The notes under the pieces were generated by a model. It made no database searches and was not told the origin of the DNA. It worked only from the letters and a program-made list of their open reading frames with translations. Made by a program: the position numbers and the translations under genes. Of a DNA stretch of 64,000 nt, positions 16,466-25,690 are shown one piece after another; within the stretch, counting starts at the first letter, position 1; each line of letters starts with the position of its first letter. The stretch covers positions 2,294,001-2,358,000 of the forward strand of contig NZ_CP033459.1 of NCBI RefSeq assembly GCF_003265305.2, in the 5' to 3' direction. The DNA comes from Pseudoprevotella muciniphila (GTDB taxonomy: Bacteria > Bacteroidota > Bacteroidia > Bacteroidales > Bacteroidaceae).

Positions 16466-18721
16466 ATGCGGAAAATAATTCTTTTTTTGATGATAGCGCT
16501 TGCTCTTCCAGTGTCCGCGCAAAACTTCGACAGCAATACAAGCTATAGAATTTCTGTTGAAGAAAGCCTGAACGATGGAGCGCTTTATATGTATTCTTGG
16601 GATGGCGAATACGAATTCTATTATTTCAAGACGAACAATTACGACATCTACAGCATCGTATGGTGGAAGTTTGAAAAGTCGGGAAACTATTGGACCATAA
16701 AGAATGAGGGAGAAAACAAATACCTCACATACACGAGGAAGACGTACACTATCGGTTATGGTTCGAATACAAGCACAGGCTACGATGACGCGCTTACCGC
16801 TCAAAGCACGGTAAAGAATGACAGTTCAAGATGGATAATAGAGGCTGCAAATGGTTGTTATACAATCAGGAATGCCGCTGCACCAGAAAAGTATCTTCAT
16901 GTGAAAGTTGAAAGATATGGCGAAGGCAGCAATGTCTATATAGACGGATATGTTTACATGGGCGATTTGGAAGAGAACCAGACCGATGTTTATTTTCGCT
17001 TCTTCGACAGGAGCGGTGAAGAACTTCCCACAGGTCCTGTTGCTAAAACGGCAGTCAACTATTTACGCGTAAATGGCAAGCGGTTGATTTATGACAGAAC
17101 GAGCCAGTCCTATCTTTTGCCTATTTCGCAAACCTATATGGGAAAGAGTACTTTTGTCGGTAATATTACTTTCGAAGGCATAGAAGACGAAGTTTCCTAT
17201 CAAATGGTAGTGGACGACGCTATAAATCAAAATACACGCTTTGCGGTGAAGGATTTCTCCTGTGAGAATCCGCTCACTTTTACCCTGAAAGGTAGCGATG
17301 GAAGTGAGGCAGGACCCTACAAGTTGTTGCTGACATTCATGCCGGTTGTGGAAATAAATGTGAGTAGTGTTAATTCCAGTACATACTCTCAAGGCTCTTT
17401 CCGTGTGAACGACGGAAATACAACTGAAGAAGATACCACGTTTACAGCCGGTTATAAATACCGCGGTGCATCTGCTCAGCGTTATGGCAAGAAGTCGTAC
17501 AACGTGAAACTCTTTGAAGAAGATTTTGCCACGGATTATGATGCCAACATCATGGGGCTCAGGGAAGACCACACCTGGATACTCGACGCGATGGCTATCG
17601 ACCGTGTACGAATGCGTAACCGCATCTGTTTCGACGTCTGGAACGAAATAGACAAACTGCCGTATTCATCGAACTATAACCAGCGCAACGGTACGGTGGG
17701 CAAGTTCGTGGAAGTGGTTCTCAACGGCAAGTATCACGGCATTTACTGCTTTACCGACAAAATTAACCGTAAGTTGCTGAATCTGACAAAAGTGCTTGAA
17801 GATACGACGGGCGGTACTGCAACCTACACTCAGCGCGGTCTGCTCTACAAGGGCAAACAGTGGGGCGACGCGGTATATCTGAAGAGTAGCAGCGGAACGC
17901 CACCTCTTTCGAGTGTAACGTGGCAGAACTGGGAACTTATGTATCCCGATGAGCACCCCACTCAGGCGGCATGGATTCCGTTGCGCAACCTGATCAATTA
18001 CAACAACCGTTCTGATTCGGTATTCTGTGCCACATTTGCTGACCACTATTATTTCGACAATGTGTTGCATTATGTGATGCTCCAGTTGGCTTACAACCTT
18101 CAGGACAACGGCATGAAGAATATGTATCTCAGTACGAAGAATATCCAGAAGTTCGGACAATGTATGCTCTTCACCGTATGGGACATGGACAGTTCTCTCG
18201 GTGGTTACTGGGATGGCAGTTATCATGATGTTGTGGCTGATACCACTTACGTTACCCGTGTGTTGCCATTGTCAAAACTGTTTTCGAGAAATCTTCTCGG
18301 ATTCCGCGACAGTCTTCGTGCATACTGGCATGAGCACAAAGATGTGGAATTCTCTTACGATTCGCTCATGAGTAAGATGAACGCATATAAGGACCTGTTC
18401 GTTGAGTCGGGTGCCTGGCAGCGCGAAATGAATCTGTGGAGTGAAAATACTACAACCTACAAAATGCCTAAGTTGCAAGAATTGGAAGCCGAAGTGAACT
18501 ATGTGGGCGAATGGTATAAGCGTAACATCGCCTACCTTAATCAGTTGCTTCCTGAGCCGGAGCCTAAAGAAGATCCGGACATCACGGCTATTCAGACGCT
18601 GCAGACGGGCAAGACGGTCGATGCGATATACACCATCGATGGAAGAAAACTTGAGAATGTGAGTCTTCGCCAGTTGCCACATGGCATTTACATCGTCAAC
18701 GGAAAGAAAATTGTCAGGTAG
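16466..18721 (+). CDS. Secreted CotH-kinase-fold protein with ricin-like N-terminus
   Basis: 751 residues. The start is placed at MRKIILFLMIALALPVSA because it opens directly with a signal peptide and lies just after a -7 box; an earlier in-frame ATG overlaps that box. Residues about 20-190 look like a beta-trefoil or ricin-type module (repeated W and YLH-type strands). Residues about 330-620 are a CotH domain: KYRGASAQRYGKKSYNVKL and the metal-binding WDMDSSLGG near 571. CotH proteins are atypical secreted kinases or related enzymes; the substrate here is unknown. The C-terminus is the DGRKL...GIYIVNGKKIVR tail shared in this genome. Confidence 0.85.
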   Translation: MRKIILFLMIALALPVSAQNFDSNTSYRISVEESLNDGALYMYSWDGEYEFYYFKTNNYDIYSIVWWKFEKSGNYWTIKNEGENKYLTYTRKTYTIGYGSNTSTGYDDALTAQSTVKNDSSRWIIEAANGCYTIRNAAAPEKYLHVKVERYGEGSNVYIDGYVYMGDLEENQTDVYFRFFDRSGEELPTGPVAKTAVNYLRVNGKRLIYDRTSQSYLLPISQTYMGKSTFVGNITFEGIEDEVSYQMVVDDAINQNTRFAVKDFSCENPLTFTLKGSDGSEAGPYKLLLTFMPVVEINVSSVNSSTYSQGSFRVNDGNTTEEDTTFTAGYKYRGASAQRYGKKSYNVKLFEEDFATDYDANIMGLREDHTWILDAMAIDRVRMRNRICFDVWNEIDKLPYSSNYNQRNGTVGKFVEVVLNGKYHGIYCFTDKINRKLLNLTKVLEDTTGGTATYTQRGLLYKGKQWGDAVYLKSSSGTPPLSSVTWQNWELMYPDEHPTQAAWIPLRNLINYNNRSDSVFCATFADHYYFDNVLHYVMLQLAYNLQDNGMKNMYLSTKNIQKFGQCMLFTVWDMDSSLGGYWDGSYHDVVADTTYVTRVLPLSKLFSRNLLGFRDSLRAYWHEHKDVEFSYDSLMSKMNAYKDLFVESGAWQREMNLWSENTTTYKMPKLQELEAEVNYVGEWYKRNIAYLNQLLPEPEPKEDPDITAIQTLQTGKTVDAIYTIDGRKLENVSLRQLPHGIYIVNGKKIVR

Positions 18722-18741
18722 CAACTTGGTAAACATGAAAA

Positions 18742-18766
18742 AGGCATCAGTTTGGTGCCTTTTTTT
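18742..18766 (+). terminator. Terminator after the CotH gene
   Basis: AGGCATCA pairs with TGGTGCCT (one G-U pair) around a 3-base loop, followed by seven T. It lies 20 bases after the CotH stop. Confidence 0.8.
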
Positions 18767-18784
18767 CTTTATCTTAATCTGTGG

Positions 18785-19684
18785 CTATGAATCGTGTTTT
18801 TCGCGCGGGTGCGCCTTTTCGTATTCCTTGCGCATATCGGCGAAGGAGAGGTGGGTATATACTTCCGTTGCTTCGAGACTTTCGTGCCCGAGCAATTCCT
18901 GCACGGCACGTATGTCGGCTCCGTTGTTCAGCATGACGGTGGCGAAAGTGTGGCGCAGGGTATGGGGTGTGCGTTTCTTTTGGTTGGTGACCAGCGTGAG
19001 GCGTTTTTTTACTATGTTCCTGATTTTCGGTACGGTCAGTCTGAACCCCCTTTTGTCGATGAACAATGCTTCTTCATTTCCTATGCGGCTTAGTTTGCTT
19101 CGTTCTGTGATGTATGCTTTCAGTGCGTTGTGCATTTCTTCTCCGAAAGGCACTATGCGCTCTTTGTTGCGTTTGCCCAGTACTTTCATTTCGTTGCCGG
19201 AAAGGCTGAGCGATGACGTGTTGAGCCCTGCCAATTCGGAAACACGTATGCCGGTGGAATAGAACGTAAGTAGTATGAGGTGGTCGCGGTGTCCTTCGAA
19301 GTTGTCGTCGAACTCTGTGTCGTCGAACAGTCTGTCCATTTCGCTTTGCTTCAGGAATGTGGGCAAGCGTTTGGCTACCTTCGGATTGGTTACGAGGCGT
19401 GCCGGATTTTTGTCAGTAATGCCCATAATCATAAGGTATCGATACATGGTACGGAGTGCGCTGAGTTGCTTTTTCACCGTTCTTGCATCTGTGCCGTTTT
19501 CCCGGCGCTGTGCTATCCATCGACGTATGATGTCCACGTCTATGCTGTTCCAGTCGAGGTCTTCGTCCAATGCAGCAACGAAGTTTACAAAATCGCTTAT
19601 TGCGGTTCTGTATGTTATTACCGTTTGCTGAGAATAGCCCTTCTCTGCTATGAGGTATTCGAGAAATTCGTTGATGTGGTCCAT
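18785..19684 (-). CDS. xerC: Tyrosine recombinase, XerC/XerD type
   Basis: 299 residues, typical of Xer recombinases that resolve chromosome dimers at dif. It has an N-terminal SAM-like core-binding domain (1-90) and a catalytic domain with the full set: Arg147 (TGIRVSEL), Lys171, His241 and Arg244 (HTLRHTF), His267 (LLGHESL) and nucleophile Tyr276 (VYTHLS). The XerC rather than XerD name rests on its place next to rpsU, a neighbourhood I associate with Bacteroidetes xerC; sequence alone does not settle it. It has its own TTTG-N20-TATCTTTG promoter and lies downstream of the rpsU terminator. Confidence 0.88.
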   Translation of the reverse strand: MDHINEFLEYLIAEKGYSQQTVITYRTAISDFVNFVAALDEDLDWNSIDVDIIRRWIAQRRENGTDARTVKKQLSALRTMYRYLMIMGITDKNPARLVTNPKVAKRLPTFLKQSEMDRLFDDTEFDDNFEGHRDHLILLTFYSTGIRVSELAGLNTSSLSLSGNEMKVLGKRNKERIVPFGEEMHNALKAYITERSKLSRIGNEEALFIDKRGFRLTVPKIRNIVKKRLTLVTNQKKRTPHTLRHTFATVMLNNGADIRAVQELLGHESLEATEVYTHLSFADMRKEYEKAHPREKHDS

Positions 19685-19710
19685 AATGCCGTTGGTTGTG
19701 CCTTGTACTG

Positions 19711-19742
19711 CAAAGATATGTTACATTTTTGGATTTTGCAAA
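19711..19742 (-). promoter_or_regulatory. Promoter of the Xer recombinase gene
   Basis: Minus strand TTTG (19739-19742), 20-base spacer, TATCTTTG (19711-19718), 27 bases upstream of the ATG. Confidence 0.65.
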
Positions 19743-19766
19743 ATAGGTTTTGCTACAATCAGTTAC

Positions 19767-19795
19767 AAAAAAATGCCGTACACATTTGCACGGCA
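19767..19795 (-). terminator. Terminator after rpsU
   Basis: A 9-bp stem TGCCGTGCA/TGTACGGCA (one G-U) with loop AATG is followed by seven T on the minus strand. It separates rpsU from the recombinase. Confidence 0.85.
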
Positions 19796-19826
19796 CCCTT
19801 TTCTGTTTCAAGAGAACTAAATTCGC

Positions 19827-20018
19827 TTAGTCCTGATTCTGATGCAACTGCTGAACATATACAGCATGCTCCATGGCGAGGCGCTTCTTTACAGAAGGCT
19901 TCGTAAACTGCTGACGACGGCGAAGTTCTTTCGTTACACCTGTTCTTTCGAATTTTCTCTTGAATTTCTTGAGGGCGCGTTCGATGTTTTCGCCTTCCTT
20001 AACGGGTACAATGATCAT
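19827..20018 (-). CDS. rpsU: 30S ribosomal protein S21
   Basis: 63 residues, highly basic, beginning MIIVPVKEGENIERALKKFK with the S21 core KRKFERTGVTKELRRR. It binds the small subunit near the 3' end of 16S rRNA. It is a short monocistronic unit: a Bacteroidetes promoter about 55 bases upstream (TTGG-N20-TATTTTTG) and a strong terminator 31 bases downstream. Confidence 0.97.
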   Translation of the reverse strand: MIIVPVKEGENIERALKKFKRKFERTGVTKELRRRQQFTKPSVKKRLAMEHAVYVQQLHQNQD

Positions 20019-20073
20019 TTTTTGGTTTTGGTATTTTTATTGTTATTTTTATATTTCAGTCCACTTTGGGGTG

Positions 20074-20105
20074 CAAAAATACATAATATTTTTCTTATAC
20101 ACCAA
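20074..20105 (-). promoter_or_regulatory. rpsU promoter
   Basis: Minus strand TTGG (20102-20105), 20 bases, TATTTTTG (20074-20081). Confidence 0.65.
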
Positions 20106-20140
20106 CAAAACCGATACTTTTTTGATTTAAAAATTTCAGA

Positions 20141-20998
20141 TTATTCCTTCACGATGTGCACGGTGCGTTGCGGGAATGGTATTTCTATGCCTTTTTGTTG
20201 GAACTGTCTGTAGATTTCAGCATAGATGACTGATTTGGCGATGATGACGTCTTCGCTCTTTACCCAGGCGTAGATACTCAGGCTGACGCTGCTGTCTGCC
20301 ATTTCATTCACCATGACGCTCCATGCTGGTTCTTTCAGAATGTATTCGTTTTTATCAAGAACATCGTTGACGGCTGTCTCCACTTCTTTCAGGTCTGTGC
20401 CATACGCCACACCAATAGTCCACTCAATGCGTCGTGTGCCTTCCCGTGTCTTGTTGATGATGGTGGCAGTGCTCATGGTGCTGTTGGGTATGTAGATAAT
20501 CTGGTTGTCGATTTGTCGCAGTATGGTATGGAAAATCTGTATTTCCTCCACCTTTCCTGTCTTGCCATCCACTTCGATGAAGTCGCCAACGCGGTATGGC
20601 TTGAAAATCAGAATAATGATTCCTCCAGAAAAGTTTTGCAGATTGCCCGACAGCGCCATACCGACGGCAACGGCTCCCGAAGCCAGTAGTGCGGCGAAGG
20701 ATGTGGTTTCTATGCCGAGTGCGCCGATAGCGCTGATGACCAGGAGTGTCATCAGCACCATGTTTGCCAGACTTCGGATGAAACTCTGCACCGCCGCGTC
20801 AATCTTGGTCTTCTCGAGCATTCTTCGGATAAGCCTATTGATAAACTTTATAATAAGCCTTCCTACGACTATAATGATAATCGCTACAATGATGTTCTTC
20901 CCGGCGCTGACGCCAATGTCCATCAACTTGTCGAGCAAACTTGTCATTTGGTCTGTAGAGGGCAACTCTTTTGGTATAGTTTCTATTTCTAATGGCAT
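20141..20998 (-). CDS. MscS-family small-conductance mechanosensitive channel
   Basis: 285 residues from MPLEIETIPKELPS. Longer in-frame starts (to 21127) would overlap the divergent rlmH promoter and gene, so they are rejected. Three membrane helices lie around 30-60, 70-95 and 100-125. The last is the pore-lining MscS helix with GAVAVGMALSGNLQNFSGG. The beta domain (IFKPYRVGDFIEVDG.TGKVEEI) and alpha/beta C-terminus (GVAYGTDLKEVE) follow. MscS channels release solutes on hypo-osmotic shock. This is the short MscS type, not a large MscK/MscM protein. Confidence 0.94.
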   Translation of the reverse strand: MPLEIETIPKELPSTDQMTSLLDKLMDIGVSAGKNIIVAIIIIVVGRLIIKFINRLIRRMLEKTKIDAAVQSFIRSLANMVLMTLLVISAIGALGIETTSFAALLASGAVAVGMALSGNLQNFSGGIIILIFKPYRVGDFIEVDGKTGKVEEIQIFHTILRQIDNQIIYIPNSTMSTATIINKTREGTRRIEWTIGVAYGTDLKEVETAVNDVLDKNEYILKEPAWSVMVNEMADSSVSLSIYAWVKSEDVIIAKSVIYAEIYRQFQQKGIEIPFPQRTVHIVKE

Positions 20999-21052
20999 AA
21001 TTCTGTTGTTGTTTTGGGCGGCGAAAATACGAATTTTATTCTGATTAAGCAT

Positions 21053-21060
21053 TATCTTTG
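21053..21060 (+). promoter_or_regulatory. -7 box of the rlmH operon
   Basis: TATCTTTG lies 20 bases before the rlmH ATG. The divergent MscS gene has a similar TATTTTCG on the minus strand at 21022-21029. Confidence 0.55.
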
Positions 21061-21080
21061 CCTTACAAAGTAGTTCAGTT

Positions 21081-21554
21081 ATGAAAGTATTGCTCATCGT
21101 AACAGGAAAGACCACCGATAAACGCATCGAGGCATTGACGGCAGAATACCTCAGGCGTTCGTCGCATTATGTGCCGCTTCAGATGGAGGTGGTTCCCGAT
21201 GTGAAAGCTGTCAAGGGGCAGTCCTCACGGAATGTGAAGGACAGGGAAGGTGAGGCTATTATGCGCCTGCTGCAAGAAGGCGATTGTGTTGTGCTGCTCG
21301 ATGAAAAGGGCAAGGAGATGCGTAGTGTGGAATTTGCCGGATACCTTGAGAAGAAGATGCACAGTGGTGCGCGGCGGCTGGTATTTGTCGTTGGTGGAGC
21401 CTTTGGCTTTTCAGAACAACTATATGCACGGGCGAACGAGATGATTTCGCTGTCGAAGATGACCTTTACTCATCAGATGGTACGCCTTTTCTTTGCGGAG
21501 CAATACTATCGTGCCATGACCATACTGAAAGGAGAACCCTACCACAATGAATAG
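21081..21554 (+). CDS. rlmH: 23S rRNA (pseudouridine1915-N3)-methyltransferase
   Basis: 157 residues, the normal RlmH length. It is a SPOUT-class SAM-dependent methyltransferase acting on helix 69 of 23S rRNA in assembled ribosomes. Signatures are DCVVLLDEKGKEMRS, the knot region VFVVGGAFGFS and the C-terminal HQMVRLFFAEQYYRA...YHNE. It overlaps the next gene by 8 bases, indicating coupled translation. Confidence 0.97.
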   Translation: MKVLLIVTGKTTDKRIEALTAEYLRRSSHYVPLQMEVVPDVKAVKGQSSRNVKDREGEAIMRLLQEGDCVVLLDEKGKEMRSVEFAGYLEKKMHSGARRLVFVVGGAFGFSEQLYARANEMISLSKMTFTHQMVRLFFAEQYYRAMTILKGEPYHNE

Positions 21555-22581
21555 CCGCTACACCATTATCATCTTCATTTTGCTCTCGCTCCTGTCGCAG
21601 ACAGTTTCCGGGCAGCGTTGGTTTCGTGTGGCGCATTACAACATGGAGAATGTGTTCGATACTATCCATGATGCAGGCAAAACAGATGAAGGTTTCCTTC
21701 CTGCCAGCGAACGTGAATGGGATTCCCGGAAGTACCGGACAAAACTTGCTAACCTTGCCCGCGCCATAGCGGGCATGGGACAGACGCAGCCAGTGGATGT
21801 CATCGGGGTGTGCGAGGTGGAGAACGATTCTGTGCTACGCGACCTCACGGAACGGACGATGCTGCGGCGATTAGGTTACAAGTATATTGCCACATCGAGC
21901 AACGACGTGCGCGGCATAGACGTTGGGCTATTGTATCAACCGGAGCGTTTTCTGCCCCTGTCGGTTGACACCATTTCTGTTCCTTATGACTCTATTGAGC
22001 GCCCTACGCGCGACATTCTCCATGTGTGCGGTATGGCGGCGAGTGGCGATACGCTGCACATCTTCGTCAATCACTGGCCCAGTCGGCGTGGCGGCAAACT
22101 GGTAACACAGGATTACCGCATGAGGGCAGCGCGGACTATCATGCAATTCTTAGATTCGCTCTTTGTTTCGGAGCCTGATGCCAAAATCATACTTGTGGGC
22201 GATTTTAACGACGAATACAGAGACAACAGCATCCGACACGGCCTGCGGGCGCGTGCAGGTTTCGACTATAAAGGCGAGGCAGACCCGCGAGGGCTTTATG
22301 TGCTGACGGCACGGAAGAAAGGGCGCAACGGCATAAAGGGCACGTACAAGTATCGCGGCAGGTGGAATCAACTCGACCAGATAATAGTCAGCGGCAATCT
22401 TTTGCAGGGTAGGGGACTGCGGACTTCGTATGACGACTGTCGAATCGTTGACGACATCCCTTTCCTGCTTGAAAAGGACAAGAACGGCAAATCGGTAAAA
22501 CCCCGACACACCTACTACGGTACATACTATCGCGGCGGGACGAGTGACCACCTGCCTGTAATTGCTGTCTTTCATTATTGA
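21547..22581 (+). CDS. Secreted endonuclease/exonuclease/phosphatase-fold protein
   Basis: 344 residues with a signal peptide of about 22 (ending VSG). The EEP hydrolase fold shows its metal and catalytic motifs: NMENVFDT, GVCEVEND, VNHWPSRRGG, LVGDFNDEY and the terminal GTSDHLP with the catalytic Asp-His. Substrates of this fold range from nucleic acids to phospholipids; a secreted enzyme in a gut- or mouth-type Bacteroidales could scavenge phosphate or nucleotides, but the substrate is not shown by sequence. It starts inside the rlmH 3' end. Confidence 0.9.
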   Translation: MNSRYTIIIFILLSLLSQTVSGQRWFRVAHYNMENVFDTIHDAGKTDEGFLPASEREWDSRKYRTKLANLARAIAGMGQTQPVDVIGVCEVENDSVLRDLTERTMLRRLGYKYIATSSNDVRGIDVGLLYQPERFLPLSVDTISVPYDSIERPTRDILHVCGMAASGDTLHIFVNHWPSRRGGKLVTQDYRMRAARTIMQFLDSLFVSEPDAKIILVGDFNDEYRDNSIRHGLRARAGFDYKGEADPRGLYVLTARKKGRNGIKGTYKYRGRWNQLDQIIVSGNLLQGRGLRTSYDDCRIVDDIPFLLEKDKNGKSVKPRHTYYGTYYRGGTSDHLPVIAVFHY

Positions 22582-22661
22582 TTCTGAAATGTCGTTTCAC
22601 GCTAATGGTTGCGGAATCGTTTTTTTTTTACAAAGGGACTGTCTTTTAAAAAATATATATA

Positions 22662-22669
22662 TAAATTTG
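22662..22669 (+). promoter_or_regulatory. -7 box upstream of the alpha/beta hydrolase
   Basis: TAAATTTG, 27 bases before the ATG at 22697. Confidence 0.5.
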
Positions 22670-22696
22670 TATTTTAATATTCTAAAACAACTTGAT

Positions 22697-24349
22697 ATGG
22701 AGATAAAATCATTACTAATGGGTCTCGCACTCTGTTTGTGCCCCCAACTTTTGTCTGCACAAATAACAATAGGAGAAATCAGAATTATCCATGAGACCGA
22801 TACTATCTGGAAATTTGGCTATGAGGGCATCAATCTCTACAGTCGTCCGGTACATCGTATAGACATTGCCTATCCATCGAAGGATCCTAAAGGCAATCCG
22901 ACGGAACTGAGTGGTTATGTAGCAATTCCCGCAGACGTCTATTCGGGTGAACAACCTGTTGACGGTATCATACTATACAACCACTACACCCAGTTGAATT
23001 TCAACGATGCACCGACAAAGGGTTATGCTACGGGTGAAGACTATGTACTTGCAAATCCTTTACGTCCCAATTACATCATTGTATGCAGCGACTTTTATGG
23101 TTTTGGCATCACTGAAGGCAAGGGACAGAGTTTTTGCTATGGAGAAGCAAATGGTCAAGCCAGTATTGATTGTCTGTTAGCCGCTCGTGCATTGCTCGAT
23201 GATCGCGGTATCAGTCAAGGCAAGTTTCTTGTCAATGCCGGTTACTCATCAGGCGGATACGATGCTATTGCCGCACAGAAGGTGCGTGATATGAAATATC
23301 GGGATGAAATATCCTTTGATAAGACTATAGTTGGCGGTCTGCCATTCGATGTGGAAGAAGCATTTAACGACGTTATTTCAGACAAGGATGATAATGAAAA
23401 GGAACTCTTTGGAATTCTGATGATTCTTGACAGTTACAATATAAATGCAGGTCTGGGACTTGATTTACCCAGTATGTTGAAAGAACCCGCAGCGTCAAAG
23501 TTCGATGAATGGATGCATTCCGGTAAATATACCACACAGGACATCAAAGATGCGTTGAAAGGACTTGCCCTCACTGATGTCGTGCAGGATACACTGTTGA
23601 AGTCTTCTTCTCCGGTGGTTTCTCTTATAAAAAAGTCCATGCGTGATGTCGCATTAAAGAATGATTGGCAGCCCGACACAACGCAGAACTACTTTGTGTT
23701 CAATCTTTTCAAAGATGAGACGGTTCCTGTGAACAGTTGCAGGGCTTTGATAAATTTCCTGTCCAATTATGACGGCTGTTTCAAGAAAAGCATTGTGCCC
23801 GAGCAGACGCACCTGCAAACCAACTTTGTGATTCCATCCAAAGGTCATACTGTAGTGGGAGGTATTGTTTATTTTATGAACCTAATTGCTACTGTTTCAG
23901 CCTTACCGGTTCTTTACTATGACGGAGAGCTCAATACGCATTATGCAGATTTAGTGAAAGACGTCACACCAATGGGTATTATCCACAAACTTGAGGACGC
24001 AGGCATTGATGTTAAGAAGATTGTAAAAGAGCGTATGGGCGAAGGTGGCGGACTTGGCGATATTTTCTCTCTTATTGCATCGCTCGACGAGAAGCTCAAG
24101 CCATTGGGAATCACTACAATCGAGTTGTTGACGATGGCTGATGACAGCGGACTTTCGCTTTTGGAAATTATGGAGATATACTCATATCTTACTTCTGATG
24201 ATGCCAGTGAAAGTGCCAAACTCAGGAGTCAGAAGTCGTTGCCGCGCCAAACAAAACTAATGGTCGGTACAACCGATTATTATAGATTTTTCCTGATGGA
24301 TTGGTTGAAAGAGAATAATGTAAACATTTACGAATCCCAAAAGCACTAA
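22697..24349 (+). CDS. Secreted alpha/beta hydrolase (esterase/lipase-like)
   Basis: 550 residues. The start is chosen at MEIKSLLMGLALCLCPQLLSA, which opens with a signal peptide and follows a -7 box; the longer frame has no such character and overlaps the previous gene. The nucleophile elbow GYSSGG (Ser) lies in the first half, after an ICSDFYGFG strand. A large helical lid region follows, and the C-terminal part contains HTVVGG, which may supply the catalytic His. It resembles large secreted lipases or esterases; substrate unknown. The next gene starts 3 bases after its stop, so they form an operon. Confidence 0.82.
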   Translation: MEIKSLLMGLALCLCPQLLSAQITIGEIRIIHETDTIWKFGYEGINLYSRPVHRIDIAYPSKDPKGNPTELSGYVAIPADVYSGEQPVDGIILYNHYTQLNFNDAPTKGYATGEDYVLANPLRPNYIIVCSDFYGFGITEGKGQSFCYGEANGQASIDCLLAARALLDDRGISQGKFLVNAGYSSGGYDAIAAQKVRDMKYRDEISFDKTIVGGLPFDVEEAFNDVISDKDDNEKELFGILMILDSYNINAGLGLDLPSMLKEPAASKFDEWMHSGKYTTQDIKDALKGLALTDVVQDTLLKSSSPVVSLIKKSMRDVALKNDWQPDTTQNYFVFNLFKDETVPVNSCRALINFLSNYDGCFKKSIVPEQTHLQTNFVIPSKGHTVVGGIVYFMNLIATVSALPVLYYDGELNTHYADLVKDVTPMGIIHKLEDAGIDVKKIVKERMGEGGGLGDIFSLIASLDEKLKPLGITTIELLTMADDSGLSLLEIMEIYSYLTSDDASESAKLRSQKSLPRQTKLMVGTTDYYRFFLMDWLKENNVNIYESQKH

Positions 24350-24352
24350 AAT

Positions 24353-25474
24353 ATGAAAAAGATTATATTAACGATAGTAGCCTACGTTGTTGCAATGGCA
24401 ACAAGTGTCAGCATGGCGCAAACCGAAGACGGAACATTCAGCATTATGACGCTCAATGTGGACGGACTGCCCGGAAAATTCCTGATGTTCGACGTCAACA
24501 AGGATGGTCCAAAGTCTGATGGCAGTTTAGCAATAAGTAAATACATCTTGAGCAAGGATTGCGACATTATTGCTATGCAGGAAGATTTTAATTATCGTTG
24601 GGAGATTTGGTCGCATCTCTTTGCCAATTATGACCACGACGAGTGGACCGGAGGTGTCATTTTCGAAGAAATGCAAGACTGCGACTTTATACACCCGCAA
24701 AATATCAAACTGCCATGCGACGGACTGAATATGTCGTGGAAGAAGAATAGTCAGTCAACTGCCTACGAGCGTGTGGCATGGGAGAAAAGTTTCGGTAAGT
24801 TCAGCCACGAATTCGATGATATCGTGACTAAAGGCTTCCGCCGCCATGAAATGACTTTAGAAAATGGCAAGCAACTGGTGGTATATAATATGCACATGGA
24901 TGCAAGCAGCCTCAGGGACGAGCGTTTAGGTAACGACGTAAAAGACCGTGAAGCGCGGCAATCACAGTGGGAACAGTTGCGCGACCATATCCTCGTGCAT
25001 CTCGACAGTCGTCCCATTGTTGTTGTTGGCGACATGAACAGTCTTTATCACAAGGATTCTGTAGAGTCTGTCTTTATCAATGCCATAAATGCTACAGGAC
25101 GCGCAACTTCCGGCGACGCATGGGTAACCTTGCAGAGAAATGGTATTTATCCGAAACTTGGCGATGAGCCGCAAAAAGATGAACTTCTCGACAAGGTTAT
25201 CTATATCAATCCAACGGATGCTGACTACACCATCATTCCTGTGAGTTATGAAATGGACAAGGCGGGCTATACTGTCGATGGTGAACCTCTTGGCGACCAT
25301 TACCCCGTCATTGTGCATTTTAATACGCTACGGAGCAAGAATGTCAGTGGTGTAAATACAGTAAATTCCACAATAACCGATGAGAAATGGTATTCACCTC
25401 AAGGTGTTCGTCAACATGGCATAACCAAGGGAATAAACATTAGCGGTAGCGGTAAGAAGGTGCTGGTGCGATAA
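24353..25474 (+). CDS. Secreted EEP-fold hydrolase with shared C-terminal tail
   Basis: 373 residues, signal peptide about 1-22 (ending SMA). It is an EEP/sphingomyelinase-like fold: MTLNVDGLPG, IIAMQEDFNYRW, YNMHMDASS, VVVGDMNSLY and LGDHYPVIV. It is distinct from the EEP protein at 21.5 kb, with little resemblance beyond motifs. The C-terminus WYSPQGVRQHG...GKKVLVR is a variant of the tail seen on other secreted proteins here, suggesting a common export or anchoring route. It is co-transcribed with the preceding hydrolase, so a lipid or phosphodiester substrate is plausible but unproven. Confidence 0.87.
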   Translation: MKKIILTIVAYVVAMATSVSMAQTEDGTFSIMTLNVDGLPGKFLMFDVNKDGPKSDGSLAISKYILSKDCDIIAMQEDFNYRWEIWSHLFANYDHDEWTGGVIFEEMQDCDFIHPQNIKLPCDGLNMSWKKNSQSTAYERVAWEKSFGKFSHEFDDIVTKGFRRHEMTLENGKQLVVYNMHMDASSLRDERLGNDVKDREARQSQWEQLRDHILVHLDSRPIVVVGDMNSLYHKDSVESVFINAINATGRATSGDAWVTLQRNGIYPKLGDEPQKDELLDKVIYINPTDADYTIIPVSYEMDKAGYTVDGEPLGDHYPVIVHFNTLRSKNVSGVNTVNSTITDEKWYSPQGVRQHGITKGINISGSGKKVLVR

Positions 25475-25572
25475 TCTGCACAATAAGCCTATATTTTTGG
25501 GTATCTTCTTATAAGAAACTATTTCAATTGTGGAAAAAAAGATGGCATCTAAGCAAAAACAGCCTTAGAATG

Positions 25573-25610
25573 AAAAATCCGCTACTTTTGTTGGAAGTAA
25601 CGGATTTTTT
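25573..25610 (+). terminator. Terminator of the hydrolase/EEP operon
   Basis: AAATCCG plus TACTT pair with AAGTA plus CGGATTT around a short loop, followed by T-rich sequence, about 100 bases after the stop of the EEP gene. Confidence 0.8.
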
Positions 25611-25663
25611 GTACCTTTACAGCGTGAGAGGTGGATTAACCTTTAGAGACCGCGTCTCATTCC

Positions 25664-25689
25664 AGCCAAGTTAAACGCTTGGCTTTTTT
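25664..25689 (+). terminator. Second terminator, AGCCAAG/CTTGGCT
   Basis: A 7-bp stem with a 7-base loop is followed by six T. The preceding ~50 bases contain two further short palindromes, so this could end a small RNA rather than back up the first terminator. Confidence 0.65.
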
Positions 25690-25690
25690 A

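Noticed and set aside
20999-21127. N-terminal extension of the MscS gene
   Set aside because: It would run into the divergent rlmH coding region and its promoter; the shorter start at 20998 gives a normal MscS N-terminus.
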